In this document: positions 11,633 through 22,966 of the stretch, piece by piece
Position numbering within the stretch: position 1 is the first letter of the stretch
Layout: each line of letters starts with the position of its first letter
From: Fusarium oxysporum f. sp. lycopersici 4287
Taxonomy: Eukaryota; Ascomycota; Sordariomycetes; Hypocreales; Nectriaceae
Length of the DNA: 64,000 bases
Direction of reading: 5' to 3'
Assembly: GCF_000149955.1 (NCBI RefSeq)
Contig: NC_030994.1
Location: forward strand, 558,001-622,000
Made by a program: the position numbers and the translations under genes
Notes under the pieces: model-generated
What the model was told of the DNA's origin: nothing
The model's input: the letters and a program-made list of their open reading frames with translations, nothing else
Database searches by the model: none

Positions 11633-13378
11633 TCAAGCCCAGTTGCTTGTATCCTCCACTCCGTAGAGCAACACATATTTGAGAATGTCGGACAGCGAAA
11701 TGATACCCTTGAGCTTGTTATCATCGTCCACTACTATCAGACGATGAACCCTGCTCTTTCGGACCGTATCAAAAATGGAGTCCAGGCGATCGCCTTCACT
11801 GCATGTGTAAATACCAGGGCTCTCGTCGGATCTCTTGCAGAGCGCTTCTCCGACAGAGCCATCCAAGTCATCGTAGGCACCGTTTTTGATGCAGGGGATG
11901 ACATCAACCGCTTCGAAAACGTTTAGAACTCGTCCGTGAGAATCGATAATCGGGACACAGCTGATGTTATGTTTGACCATCAGGTGAACAACTTCAAGCA
12001 CGGAACTGCCCATCGAGGCTGTAGCGATGCCTGAATATGTACCGAGGCCAATGTCGCGAACCGTTTTCTTCAAGAGGACGGTGTTGTGTTCGTTGTTTAC
12101 GGCGATAAACTTGAGGATACGATACTGGGTGATGACTGAAACAACCATTTCCTTGTTGGTCTCGCTATCGACATCGACCAGGGGAATTCGTCTGGCGCGG
12201 GTCTTGAGCATGCGTCTACAGGCTTCGTAAAGTGGCTTTGAAGGGTGAACCGATACAGTTTCGATGGGTATTGCGCCGATAGCTTTCTCGATGTCTGATA
12301 TGGTCAGCGATGTCATGCTTGCCTGGAGAGAAGCGACAACCTCTTAGGCTACTCAATCGGAACTGATCAAGTTTGCTGAACTCGTCAGGGAACTGGCAAT
12401 AGTATTGAATCACATTGATAAAGTCGGTGCTCGTAAGGATACCGGCAAATCGTGAGGTTTTAGAGTTCCATAGAGGTGCCGATACGATTGCTGTGGCAAG
12501 GTTAGCATTAGAATCTGCATGTATCGGGTGACGCACAGTTCTGCGTCAAGATGCTGATGGCCTTCTTGATGCGGAGATCGGTATCGAGGACGATGAGACG
12601 GAATGATAGAGGTAAGACATCGTAGCTGGTGCGAACTTTGAGGAAATCGCGTATGGCATTCTGTCTAGATTAGCTTCGCTCGATATCGTCGGGCTTTGAT
12701 GCGCGCGTGCCCCACGTCGGAAGTTGTACGGGCAGACGGATACGACAGACAATGCAAGACAGATAAACATACCAGACCCTGTAATTGATCTCTGTCCAGA
12801 GGACTTAGAGGCTTTGGTTCGGTGGGCGCCATTGGGCTTCGGATTGAAGTCCTGCGTCGGAGGTAGGATGACGGAGCGACAAATTGAGGGACATGACCAT
12901 GACCGGCGGCTGTAGTGGAGGGGCCAGTGGAGGTTGATGCAGCCCGCCCGCGTGGAGTTATCAAAGCCGGTCCAGGTCCAGAAACAGCTCCAACTCCTCC
13001 AAATGAGGCTTCGGCTGCTGACTCTTGTACTTGTCCTGGGGCGTCTGTGCCTGGAGCTGAAGATGTGGTCGAAGCTTTTCCAGCTGTCGTACCAGTCACG
13101 CCAGGTACTGTACTGGGGGTATTTTCAACGCGGGGCAGCTCTCCGACAGCATCGTCAACTTGTTCAACTGTTGGGGGTTCGGTTGGAGGTTGTGGTTGAG
13201 TTTCGCTTTGGGCTTCGATCCATGATTTGACGTTTTCTTTCGTTGGGTCTTCAATTTGAGCCTCTGTCACTTCAAGTTGACCTTGCGTTCCTTGAGGTTC
13301 GCTTGGTAAATTGGTATCTGCTGGTGCTTTTGTTTCTGGATCCCCTCGTGCGGGTTCAGGTTCTTGATTTCCCTCCAT
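11633..13378 (-). CDS. SNF4: AMPK/SNF1 complex gamma subunit, CBS repeats
   Basis: Regulatory nucleotide-sensing subunit of the SNF1/AMPK kinase, needed for glucose derepression and energy stress. Four exons: 12773-13378, 12537-12660, 12341-12490 and 11633-12294, total 513 aa. Splicing is supported by donors GTATGT, GTGCGT and a less common GTTGTC, and by branch sites GCTAAC and GCTGAC for the last two introns. The C-terminal 310 residues carry four CBS motifs, with family landmarks such as INVIQYYCQFPDEFSKLDQF, EKAIGAIPIETVSVHP and KSRVHRLIVVDD. The first 200 residues are a low-complexity Pro/Thr/Glu/Ala extension absent from the compact yeast protein; filamentous fungal homologs often carry a tail here. 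The start chosen is MEGNQEP; the frame opens further upstream only with a TTG. Divergent from VAC8 across a 2.2-kb spacer. Confidence 0.93.
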
Positions 13379-15563
13379 TCCAAGCAAATAATCACTGTTG
13401 CACAATACGGTTCGAATTGTTAGGCGGGATTTGATGGTTCGAGTCGAAGATCGAAAATGAGGTTGTCAAGTCCTGATAAATATTGACGTATAGCGCATCA
13501 CTGAGAAAATCACAGGCGTATGCTAAACGAGAAAGAAAAGAGACAGCATCAGCCTAAGAGTTAATAAAAATGTTCCGACGGCGTTGAGAACACTTCCATA
13601 TCATTAAAGGCGCAAATTAATTTGCAAGGGAATGTGCTGGAGGGTGAAAGGGAAAAAGGAGCAAACATCATTCACGGCAATCGGTCGGCCGTTTACTCAC
13701 CTTGGGCTTGTAATAAATGATAAGAGAACCACCTACGAGACAGTCTGCCCAACAAAAGTCCAGCAATAATATTACTGTGCAGCATACGCTACTCCATACT
13801 TCTTAACCTTATGGCCAACATTGGATCTTAACCGGACCCTGGACTACACAGGCGGAGACGGAGACAGACAGAACGTCATGGCGGATCGACGATGAGCTTC
13901 GCGTCTTGGCATAGATTGACCGTTTTACGATTCCATCTCCGGTAATCAGGATTGGTCAGATTAATTCAATATAGCCTGTCTGGTTTGTTTGAGGTGCAAT
14001 CTATCATGGTCTGAGTATTCCTCTACTGTCAAAATCCCGCAAGTTTGTGACTGAGATATTGAGATAATGAGATATTGACAGGTTGAAGGATTGGTGAGAC
14101 ATTATGTAGAAGGATAGATTGCAAGTCAACACTCGATCTCAGAATCTTTATCCCCATTTGTTGATCAGTTGAGCTTAGAACAGATGTCAATGTAGCCAGG
14201 ATGTGCAACTCGTATGTCTCAGCATTCTGTATCCATTCCAAGCTTTACCGTTCATTCGAGTCATCTGCAGAGGCATGAATGCCACATAAAGGGTCCAGGA
14301 CAACTTTGCCCGGTTCACAACAATCCCATCCATCACAGCCAGTCGTTGAAAACATCCAATAGCCTCTTAATCCCTGTTCATACGTCAACGACGCCATGAC
14401 CTGCTTCGAGGTGGTGGTGCAGGGTAGTTGCTGCAGATGTCTTGCAGCCAAAGTTTGTCCAGATTGATACCCAACAATGACACGATAAGCACATAGGCAG
14501 CATAGTTTGTGTGACATGAGAATTACCATCTTTGGAAAGCAGAACTCGTCAAAATCGAGTATCGATCAGGTCGCATAACGTAGACCTCGGATTTGTATCT
14601 TACGTCAAGAAATGCCTCTATCACATGCCACGCGACAAGCGAAGACAGTATACGCAATGTCGAAGGCAGCAACTTTCCTGGACAGCCTGACCTTGAATAG
14701 GTACCAATCATCGCAATGGCTAGATATCTTGCTTAATCTTACACAAATCATTAAATCTTCATCAAAACCATATCATTCAATTCCAAAATGAGGCGTTGAA
14801 ATGTCTGGATAAAAGCCATAAACGGTCCAAGCTTCCACAACACCGCTAGCATAATGAGGCGGTCCACTGCAACAGCTGTCTCTGCACCTAACGTACACTA
14901 GACCTCCAAAACAATAGCGCACGTCGTCCCTGGCGGACCCTACCTTCGGCGGGTGACCTCAAGTGAGGTCACCTCCTGCAGGGAACCTCGACATCCCCTG
15001 CAGTTACCTCATCTGACGTGTATAGATAGTGGCCGCCAATGTATCTGGAAGTAGCTTCCCCAATTCATCCGTTCTTGCCTTTAGCTCACGCTTTACTTAC
15101 CTCAGGCAGCTTAGGTTTGAGCTCTGTAGAAGGTCCTACCCGACCTACGGCGCTCACCTTGCTTCTTCCTGGCGCGCGTCTCAATCCCCATTCTTTCCCT
15201 CGCCAACCAACTGTGAGGCTAGGATAAACTCCCCCTCGGATTCATCTCTCACCTGGGCAATCGCCAACTAATTTTCCCTTCTACACCGCGATCTTGACGC
15301 TGTCTCGTGCCAGTGATTGGCTTCTGTGGTAGTCAGTCATTTACCTTGCCCGATAGAGGTTTTGTTTTGTAGCTTCTTTCACCCGACAACCGAGCCCGAT
15401 AATAATAATTCGAATCTGGATCCCTGTTGTGACGTTGCCGACAAGTGGATGACCGTTCGTCAACAACCGAGCCTTGACCGATACTGCATCAAAATCGAGA
15501 CCGACTTTCATTCACCGTCGTTCAACATACTTCTTCCATCAAGCCTTTGTGCTATTGTTTGCC
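13379..15563. other. Divergent promoter region between SNF4 and VAC8
   Basis: About 2.2 kb with no credible gene. The VAC8-proximal part holds a 22-bp palindrome (14952-14973), two CCTGCAG copies and a long CT-rich leader from 15050 on, probably VAC8 5' UTR. Confidence 0.5.
14952..14973. repeat. 22-bp palindrome in VAC8 upstream region
   Basis: GGTGACCTCA and TGAGGTCACC are perfect reverse complements separated by AG. The half site AGGTCA is the sort of dyad a dimeric transcription factor would bind. Two CCTGCAG elements follow within 50 bp. It is about 590 bp upstream of the VAC8 start. Confidence 0.75.
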
Positions 15564-17522
15564 ATGGGTATCTGCAGCTCCTCGTGCTGCGGAGGTATGC
15601 ATGCTATTATTTGTCGCCGTATACATCTGACAGCAATAGGTCGAGCCCGCGATGGCTTGTATGAACCCGTCCTCGCCGATAGCGAACGAGAAGCTGTAGC
15701 CGACCTTCTGCAGTATCTCGAAAATGTACATACTCTTCCATCTTGTTAGGATTGTTACTAACTTTATGATAGCGCGGCGAGACCGACTTCTTCTCTGGCG
15801 AACCTCTACGTGCTCTGAGCACCTTGGTCTTTTCGGAAAACATAGATCTTCAACGAAGTGCTAGCTTGACTTTTGCTGAGATTACTGAACGAGGTACGAA
15901 AGAGCCCCGAGTTTCCGACTGGTCTAACAATGTAGATGTCCGAGAGGTTGACCGCGATACCCTTGAACCTATTCTATTCCTTCTCCAGAGCCCCGATATC
16001 GAAGTTCAGCGAGCTGCCAGTGCTGCACTCGGAAACCTGGCTGTTGACAGTATGTACACTGAAGCCAACATTTGCAGTCACTGACGTATTGTAGCCGAGA
16101 ACAAGGTTCTCATTGTGCAACTCGGTGGTTTAACACCTCTAATCCGCCAGATGATGTCCCCCAATGTTGAAGTCCAGTGCAATGCTGTGGGATGTATCAC
16201 GAACTTGGCTACACATGAGGAGAATAAAGCAAAGATTGCTCGCTCCGGAGCCCTTGGTCCTCTGACAAGGTTGGCCAAGTCTCGGGATATGCGGGTTCAG
16301 CGGAATGCTACTGGCGCTCTGCTAAACATGACACACTCTGGTATGTTTGGTCTATATGGCAATGGCAACGGCAATGGCAATGCTAATAAAAGTAGATGAG
16401 AACCGGCAACAACTGGTAAATGCTGGAGCTATTCCCGTCCTTGTTCAGCTTCTTTCTTCTCCCGATGTCGACGTTCAATACTACTGCACCACAGCTCTCA
16501 GCAATATCGCCGTTGATGCCAGCAATCGACGAAAGCTGGCTCAAAGCGAACCCAAATTGGTCCAATCTCTTGTCAACCTCATGGACTCGACTTCGCCCAA
16601 GGTTCAATGCCAAGCTGCCCTCGCCCTCCGCAACCTCGCTTCCGACGAAAAATATCAGCTCGATATCGTTCGCGCCAATGGGCTGCACCCTCTTCTCCGA
16701 CTCCTCCAATCTTCTTATCTACCGCTCATCCTTTCTGCTGTCGCCTGTATACGAAACATCTCTATCCATCCTCTGAACGAGTCACCAATTATTGAAACCA
16801 ACTTCCTCAAGCCACTCGTCGACCTACTTGGATCTACCGACAATGAAGAGATTCAGTGCCATGCCATCTCGACCCTTCGAAATCTTGCCGCCAGTTCCGA
16901 TCGAAACAAAGCTCTTGTCCTGGATGCCGGTGCCGTGCAAAAGTGCAAGCAATTGGTTCTTGATGTGCCCATCACTGTCCAGTCCGAGATGACCGCTGCT
17001 ATTGCCGTTCTGGCCTTGAGTGATGATCTCAAGTCTCATCTCTTGAACCTTGGAGTCTGCGGTGTTCTCATTCCTCTTACCCATTCGCCAAGCATTGAAG
17101 TCCAAGGCAACAGTGCTGCTGCCCTAGGCAACCTTTCCTCTAAAGGTGAGTCAACTTCACCGCCATTCAAACACAAGCTAACAAAAGCAGTTGGTGACTA
17201 CTCGATCTTTGTACAAAACTGGACCGAACCCCAAGGTGGAATTCACGGATACCTCTGCCGATTCCTGCAGTCTGGGGATGCTACCTTCCAGCACATCGCC
17301 GTCTGGACCCTTCTCCAGCTCTTCGAATCCGAGGACAAGACTCTTATTGGCCTCATTGGAAAGGCGGAGGACATCATCGAGCACATTCGAAGCATTGCAA
17401 ATCGACAAATTGAAACCGACAATGAATTCGAGGATGAGGATGAGGGTGAAGTTGTCAACCTAGCTCAACGTTGCCTGGAACTCTTGGGACAGAGCATGTC
17501 CAAGGCTCACATCGAGGGCTAA
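15564..17522 (+). CDS. VAC8: Vacuolar armadillo-repeat protein Vac8
   Basis: Armadillo-repeat scaffold on the vacuole membrane, used in vacuole inheritance, nucleus-vacuole contact, fusion and selective autophagy. Seven exons: 15564-15594, 15640-15725, 15773-15893, 15936-16049, 16095-16340, 16396-17145 and 17191-17522, summing to 559 aa, the normal length. The first exon encodes [10 protein letters not shown]: Gly2 fits N-myristoylation and Cys4, Cys8 and Cys9 fit palmitoylation. Arm repeats run through the rest, with recurring motifs such as [16 protein letters not shown] and [15 protein letters not shown]. Every intron has a good donor (GTATGC, GTACAT, GTACGA, GTATGT, GTATGT, GTGAGT). Convergent with IMP1, 374 bp between stops. 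Confidence 0.96.
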
Positions 17523-17896
17523 CTTACATTCGTGGACTCTATTCATCTCAAAAGCGGAAGCGTATGGGGTGTTGGGTGATATGGTGTTTGGCGTCATGTA
17601 ACATTCTAAGAATGATGTTTGGTTTTCAGGGGTTATCTCTTTATACGGATTGCATCGCCTGTCCTGGGCTTTCAAGAATTGTTCTTATAACAATGGTGTT
17701 TGACGGTGTACGAGAGGGCTACGCGCTGCATTGAAGGATGGTATTCTTTCTCTTTGTTTGATGAATTCACGTGGCAGATATCGCTAGAGCACTTACTGGG
17801 CAGTTGATTTGGGGAGAGCAGATGTAATTAGACGAGAGGTGTAAGTTCCTATACCCAGATAAGAGATGATACATATTTACATTAGATTGCTCGTGA
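17523..17896. other. Convergent 3' flank, VAC8/IMP1
   Basis: No gene. Likely holds both 3' UTRs and their polyadenylation sites. Confidence 0.45.
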
Positions 17897-18445
17897 TTAG
17901 TCTAGCTCTTCAGCCTTTTGTAGTCCATTTTTCATCCATTGACGTTCGTTCCATGGTAATATTTTGGCTATTGTAGTGCCAGAGATGAGAGCTAGTGGTA
18001 ATGGGCCAAAATGTCGTGAATCTCTTGATGCTGGAAGATTGTCTCCTGAAATCCAGCAATGCCCTTCGGGGATCTGAGAAGTTAGTATGGCTAGCGACGA
18101 GGATGGAATAAGTACCTGTATCATTAACTCTTCTCCTTGCTCTCCTGGCGTTCCAACAGAGACATAGTCCCCTGGCATGCCTGTTACTCGTTTCACTCCC
18201 CACTGATTGTTGAAGATTGGGATGCGGTAGACAACCAAGTCACCAACAGAGACACCGCGACCATATCGACGCGTGTGATCACATAGAATCCAATCACCAT
18301 CGACTGTGAATGTTGGAAGCATTGAAGGGCCTTGAGCTGGGCTGATGGTATAGCCGTATGTGATTCCAAGGTGTACGAGACAGGCGGCCTTGAGGAAAGA
18401 TACTGTTGTACGCACAGGACGGCGGGCGAAATGAAACGAAGCCAT
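17897..18445 (-). CDS. IMP1: Mitochondrial inner membrane protease subunit 1
   Basis: Signal-peptidase-like serine protease of the inner membrane that removes sorting signals on the intermembrane-space side. Exons 18116-18445 and 17897-18073 flank a 42-nt intron (GTACTT, branch ACTAAC, TTCTCAG); the spliced product is 168 aa. The catalytic Ser lies in QGPSMLPT (S41) and the catalytic Lys in GVKRVTGMPGD (K85), matching the Ser/Lys dyad of the S26 family. The C-terminal box GDNLPASRDSRHFGP is also typical. A hydrophobic N-terminal segment (about residues 15-33) would anchor it. Because the intron is a multiple of three, an unspliced reading frame looks intact but would carry 14 extra residues. 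Confidence 0.95.
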   Translation of the reverse strand: MASFHFARRPVRTTVSFLKAACLVHLGITYGYTISPAQGPSMLPTFTVDGDWILCDHTRRYGRGVSVGDLVVYRIPIFNNQWGVKRVTGMPGDYVSVGTPGEQGEELMIQVLIPSSSLAILTSQIPEGHCWISGDNLPASRDSRHFGPLPLALISGTTIAKILPWNERQWMKNGLQKAEELD

Positions 18446-18707
18446 CGTGAAGTGCCCTGACGGGCTGGAGTTGAGTCGTATTACACAAATCCATCACCAG
18501 AGCGGGAGCTTGGTGTTGAATCAGCCGTTGAAAGGGTTCAAGAGCACCTGATTGGACAGAGTTGCCAACAACCCCACAGTGACGTTTCTGCCAAAATCAA
18601 CCGCCCACCATTGAAGACGATAGATCAGTCATTGCATCAACAAGCCATTGTCGACTGTCTACACTCTTTTACGGCGCGACAGACACTCCTTTCAAGGCTC
18701 TGCCAAA
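18446..18707. promoter_or_regulatory. Shared promoter between IMP1 and mitochondrial IF-3
   Basis: Only 262 bp separate the two divergent start codons, and both products are mitochondrial. It contains ATTGG (reverse CCAAT) near 18551 and TGACGT (CRE-like core) at 18580-18585. A bidirectional promoter coordinating two mitochondrial genes is plausible; no transcription start is visible. Confidence 0.5.
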
Positions 18708-19583
18708 ATGAACAGCTTTGCATGCCTTCAAAGTTCCCGTCGAGCCCTCTACAGGGTCTTTGTTCAACATGAAGCTCTCCTCACACGACAGTTCCAACCT
18801 CCGCGAGCCCTACCTATACAGAACCGTTCCTTCTCCGCATCACAATTAAGAGCCCGTAAATCGAAGAAACGCGAAGATGAAATTGAGACAGATCCTTTCG
18901 CTGATGAGGGCCAAGACCGAAGTTTCGATCGACGATACACTACCCAAGAGGAGTTTGAAAAGTCTGGTCGCGATCGCCTCCCCCAAGATTTCGAGATCAA
19001 GGACCCAAAGATCATGGTTCTCGATAATGGTGTGTTCGATGGACCTCTTCTCACAAAAAACGTTTTGAGTCGACTGCCCGAGACAGACTCCCTTCGCATG
19101 GTGACACCCTACATCCCAGGTGATCCAAAGAAGGACAAGCCAACTCAGTATGCTATTTGCAAGATTGTCAACAAGAGAGAAGAATACGAGCGCCAGCGTG
19201 AATTAACCCAACGTCGCCGTTTGTCCAAACAGACCACACCCAAGACCAAAGAAGTTGAGATGAGCTGGGCCATCAGTGAGCATGACCTTGGGGTCAAGAC
19301 ACAGCAGCTGGTTGGATTCCTCAGCAAGGGAATGAAGGTTGAACTCATCCTTGGATTCAAGAAGAAGGGACAGAAGAGACGAACGTCTGAGGATACTGCA
19401 GAGGAAGTCTACACCAAGGTGAACAAGCTTGTCGAGCAACTAGGATCAAGAGAGTACAAGCCAAGAGATGGAGAGGTTGGAAAGACGATGAGGATTTACC
19501 TCGAGGGAATCATAAAACAGGCCCGTGCAAAGCCACAGGCGGAAGAGGAATCACAAGACGCAGATGCTCAAAAGGACGCGTAA
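18708..19583 (+). CDS. Mitochondrial translation initiation factor IF-3
   Basis: Mitochondrial IF-3 keeps ribosomal subunits apart and checks start-codon pairing. Single exon of 291 aa from ATG 18708; the frame opens at 18648 only with a TTG. The N-terminus is rich in Arg, Ser and Ala with few acids (RRALYRVFVQHEALLTRQF), a good mitochondrial presequence. The C-terminal IF-3 domain is recognisable: VEMSWAISEHDLGVKTQQLV, FLSKGMKVELILGFKKKGQK and a final MRIYLEG segment. The charged central part and the acidic end extend beyond the bacterial core. Same family as yeast Aim23. Convergent with ALB1, 137 bp apart. Confidence 0.88.
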   Translation: MNSFACLQSSRRALYRVFVQHEALLTRQFQPPRALPIQNRSFSASQLRARKSKKREDEIETDPFADEGQDRSFDRRYTTQEEFEKSGRDRLPQDFEIKDPKIMVLDNGVFDGPLLTKNVLSRLPETDSLRMVTPYIPGDPKKDKPTQYAICKIVNKREEYERQRELTQRRRLSKQTTPKTKEVEMSWAISEHDLGVKTQQLVGFLSKGMKVELILGFKKKGQKRRTSEDTAEEVYTKVNKLVEQLGSREYKPRDGEVGKTMRIYLEGIIKQARAKPQAEEESQDADAQKDA

Positions 19584-19720
19584 ATGCTTGATATAACATA
19601 ATCTACTGGGTATCTGCCAGTCAAGTCTATAGCCGAATAAAGAAAGTCATCAGTCCGGTTGTCGTCTCCCGGATATTGAGCCCATTTTAGACACCAAACT
19701 CCAAAGTCCAGTCCCAAGAA

Positions 19721-20278
19721 CTAAAGGATCTCATCACCATCCTCGTCTGCGGGTAGAGGTACCGCCGCAGGAGTGGTGACCTCTGCAGACGGCAAGGCCT
19801 CGTCCGCAACATCCATATCCTCGTCCATATCGACTCCACGCCCCTTCACCTCGGCATCACTCTCCGCACTCTCCGCACCATCAGCCTCTTCAGCAGCCTT
19901 GTTAATCTCATCCCAATTTTTACTTCTCTGCTGAATATTCCTCCCCCGACCTTTACTCTTCTCGACCTTACTCTTGGTACGCTCCACAACAGCAGCAGCC
20001 ATCTCGAGGCCCTTCTCATGACGTTTCCTAGCCTTGGCAGACATCTTCTCTTTGCGACCGCGCTTGGCCTTCTTGGTGATACCAGCGGAGTGGTGCGCCG
20101 CTAGAACGGAGGGACGTTGGGTGGCATCGCGGGGAGGCTTGACTTCTTTTAGAGACTTGTCGGTGTCGATGTCGATGTCTGTTGCGCGACGAGCGGCGCG
20201 GGAGTGGATTGAGGGTGCTGAACATGTTAGATTGGAGTGCAGCGGGGGGACAGAGGACGTACCCTTCTTTTTCGCCAT
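19721..20278 (-). CDS. ALB1: Ribosome biogenesis protein Alb1
   Basis: Small basic nuclear protein that, with Arx1, accompanies the pre-60S ribosomal subunit to the cytoplasm. Exon 1 is only 16 nt (20263-20278, MAKKK plus one base). A 45-nt intron (GTACGT, branch TCTAACA, TTCAG) is followed by exon 2 at 19721-20217, giving 170 aa. The join yields MAKKKAPSIHSRAARRA, the conserved Alb1 N-terminus. The middle is Lys/Arg-rich (nuclear localisation, RNA contact) and the C-terminus highly acidic (DMDEDMDVADE). Without the intron the frame still reads, with 15 spurious residues. Confidence 0.88.
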   Translation of the reverse strand: MAKKKGTSSVPPLHSNLTCSAPSIHSRAARRATDIDIDTDKSLKEVKPPRDATQRPSVLAAHHSAGITKKAKRGRKEKMSAKARKRHEKGLEMAAAVVERTKSKVEKSKGRGRNIQQRSKNWDEINKAAEEADGAESAESDAEVKGRGVDMDEDMDVADEALPSAEVTTPAAVPLPADEDGDEIL

Positions 20279-20788
20279 TTTGTTGGTGTATGAGTATGAT
20301 GTTGAATCTGCAACTTCTGCTTGGTGGGGGATGGAAATTTTGATACCCCACAAAGATAAGCTCACCGAGACTCACCGAGCTCACCGGCCGGGACAGAGCC
20401 AAGCATCTTGGAAAAGCGTGGATGGCAATTTATGTCAAACATACTGCCTATACACATTTGAGAGCCTCTTGAAGTAAACAAATTGCCTGAATGATGAGTA
20501 TCTGCGGAAAATTGTGATTGAATACTGGAATAGAAAGAACCTCGCACTACCGTGTTGGGTTATTGGACGCTCTTGCACTTGTACCCCATGAATGTCTCAA
20601 CTTCCCTTGTGCACCAGCATCATCTCAGTTTATCAATCTTTCACCTACGGCCGAACCTAAAAGTACGCAAGCTCAATTTACGCGATCCAATCATTCAATA
20701 AGACCCCGTGGCCGTGAATATGCAAGTGTCTGTCTAGCGTTCGTTACTTGCCAACGTGCGACCGCCGTCTCCAGCAGACGCATTAGCA
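20279..20788. other. Divergent promoter, ALB1/amidase-like
   Basis: About 510 bp with no supportable gene. Near 20365 a short direct repeat reads CTCACCGAGA CTCACCGAG CTCACCGGC, three tandem CTCACCG units just upstream of ALB1. Confidence 0.45.
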
Positions 20789-22966
20789 ATGCTTCCCATC
20801 ACGACCTGTTTCGTTGCAGGACTGCAATATCTGATACATCCTTTAAAGCTTGTGTGTTTTTATGATACCAAAGCTAGCGAGGTACTGACGCGTCTAGGGA
20901 ACGATTCAAGAAACCATCAACCCCGATGCTCTGATTCCAATCACGCTCCTGTCAACCGAGGAAATCTTTGGCGATCTCGAAGGAATTCTACAGCTGTTCG
21001 ATTCAATTGATGATGTATTTGTTCCCGACTTTGGTTCCATTCTTGTCGAGAAGAGCGGAGACAATAGTAGTCAAGTCCAAGTCGACACGCGACAGATCTA
21101 TCATATGGATCAAATCAAGGCTCTAGATGGCTTTTCTGAGTTACCATCCGGCCCCTACTTTCTCTACGGCCCGAACCTTTACCAAGCCTGGCGGCTGTAT
21201 GATGATGAATTCGGAGCTTTCACTTCTGGTGTAATACCTGATGATCTGAACCAACCAGACGAGTATGTTGTATCTCCCGTGCAAGTCGTAGCTGACCATA
21301 CAGGTTCCAACCCCTGACTTCTTCGTCTATTTACGGGGACTCAGTTACAGTCCCTGTGCCATCAAGACTTTACCACCCTCAACCTTCTGCCAAGAAGCCT
21401 TTGTCTGGTGTCCGTGTTTCTATAAGCGACACGATATCCTTGAAAGGAACCTATACAACCTTTTCCAGTCGCGCATGGAAATCTCTTTACAGAAATGCCT
21501 CGAGTTCTACAGCTAAGTATGCACAGAGCCTGATTGACCAAGGAGCCATCATCGTCGGAAAAACGAAGATATCGCATCTTGGTGCAGGTGCTGAATGGGT
21601 TGATCAACAAGTTCCTTGGAGTGCAAGAGGTGATGGGTATCACCGGATGGAGGGTGGTTCAGTTGGCGCTGCTGCTGCCTCGGCTGGGCACTCATGGATT
21701 GACTACAGCATTGGTGTTGACGGTAAGTCAGGTCACTGTGAGAAGCCAAGACTGACCGTGTACAGATGGTAGAGTGATGTCCGAGGGTGGCGTATACTCT
21801 TTGAGTCAGCCTGAAAACCTATCAGCGGACATATTTGCGGCATCAAAGTGAGCACTATGATCTACCGTTGAGCTACGCTGACCACCCTAGGTTTGACAAA
21901 ACTCGAATCTTTAGTCGAAGCCTCAAGGGACTCCTCGATTTCACGGCAAATGCGAAGGCCGGGGCTTCTGAAGCTTCCTCCGCGAGGATAGTCGTACCAG
22001 ACGACTTGTCGTCACCCGAAAAGTCACAGAAAACAGCCATTGCGACTTTCGTGTCAATTCTACAGGATCTGTTGGACACGAAAGTTGAGTACGTCAATGT
22101 GGGTAAGATTTGGGAGAAAAGCCCCCCATCTGAAGCGTCAAATGAGGGAATGCAAGCATACATGCAAAAGGTTAGTCGGCTCCAACAAAAAGACATGACT
22201 GACAGATTAGGCACCTTTCCTGTCATGGTGTTATGATTACTACCATTCCTTTGACACTTTTCGAGATGAATATAAGCAAAAGTTCGACAAGAAGCCATTT
22301 GTCGAGGCTACGACGCAATTCTTCTGGTATGACCGTTATACGTTGCGCAGTGGTTAAACCCAGCTGACCTCCCAGGAACGAATGCAAGTCGGTGACGGAG
22401 GAAGAAAACCGCCAAGATACAGAACGTCTTGGAGTATACCGAAAATGGTTCCGTGAGAACATCATGCGCACTTCTACCCCTAATGCCAAGGGAGATGCAG
22501 TCGTGATCCTTCCATGTGGAAAATCTCAAGTTGAGCATCGGAACGATCCTGTGGCGTATGTACATTTCCTTCCAGTGGTGCTTGGCTGACAGCATATTAG
22601 TCCACCAACCATCTACAAAGGCATCGACTCTACAACACTGGCACCGATATTGGGGGCTTCCATATTATCGTTTCCATGTAAGTTGAGTGTATTGGCTTTC
22701 AGTAGCTACTAACAAAACCAGTCACCCAGGTACCCTATGAGTCTGACATTTCTGGAATGACAGAGTATCAGCCAGTTTGCATATCGGTTCTCGTCCACGG
22801 AAATGACAAATGGGCCATTCAATTGATCAAAAAGGCTCTAGAGGCAGGGCATCTTCCCACCAAGGTCGACGTCGGACGGTTCACGTTTCCAGTCAAGAAG
22901 TCGGATCATGGCAACAATCAAGTACAAGCTCCCCTATCGGGTCAGAATGTGTCGGACGAGCTGTAA
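20789..22966 (+). CDS. Amidase-signature-like protein lacking nucleophile
   Basis: Nine exons: 20789-20851, 20898-21262, 21304-21722, 21766-21847, 21891-22170, 22211-22326, 22376-22555, 22601-22677 and 22722-22966. They join in frame to 608 aa; all introns have standard donors and AG ends. The fold resembles fungal amidase-signature proteins: a GVRVSISDTISLKGTYTTFS block, the Lys block GAIIVGKTKISHL, a Gly/Ser block EGGSVGAAAASAG and a C-terminal VPYESDISGMTEYQPVCISV block. Where the family has DTGGSIRGP with the nucleophile Ser, this product reads VDDGRVMSEGGVY, and the following segment is shortened. So Lys and a Gly/Ser loop are present but the nucleophile is not recognisable. It may be a pseudoenzyme or a decaying gene, or the exon 3/4 junction may be wrong. 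The extreme N-terminus is the least certain part. Confidence 0.75.
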
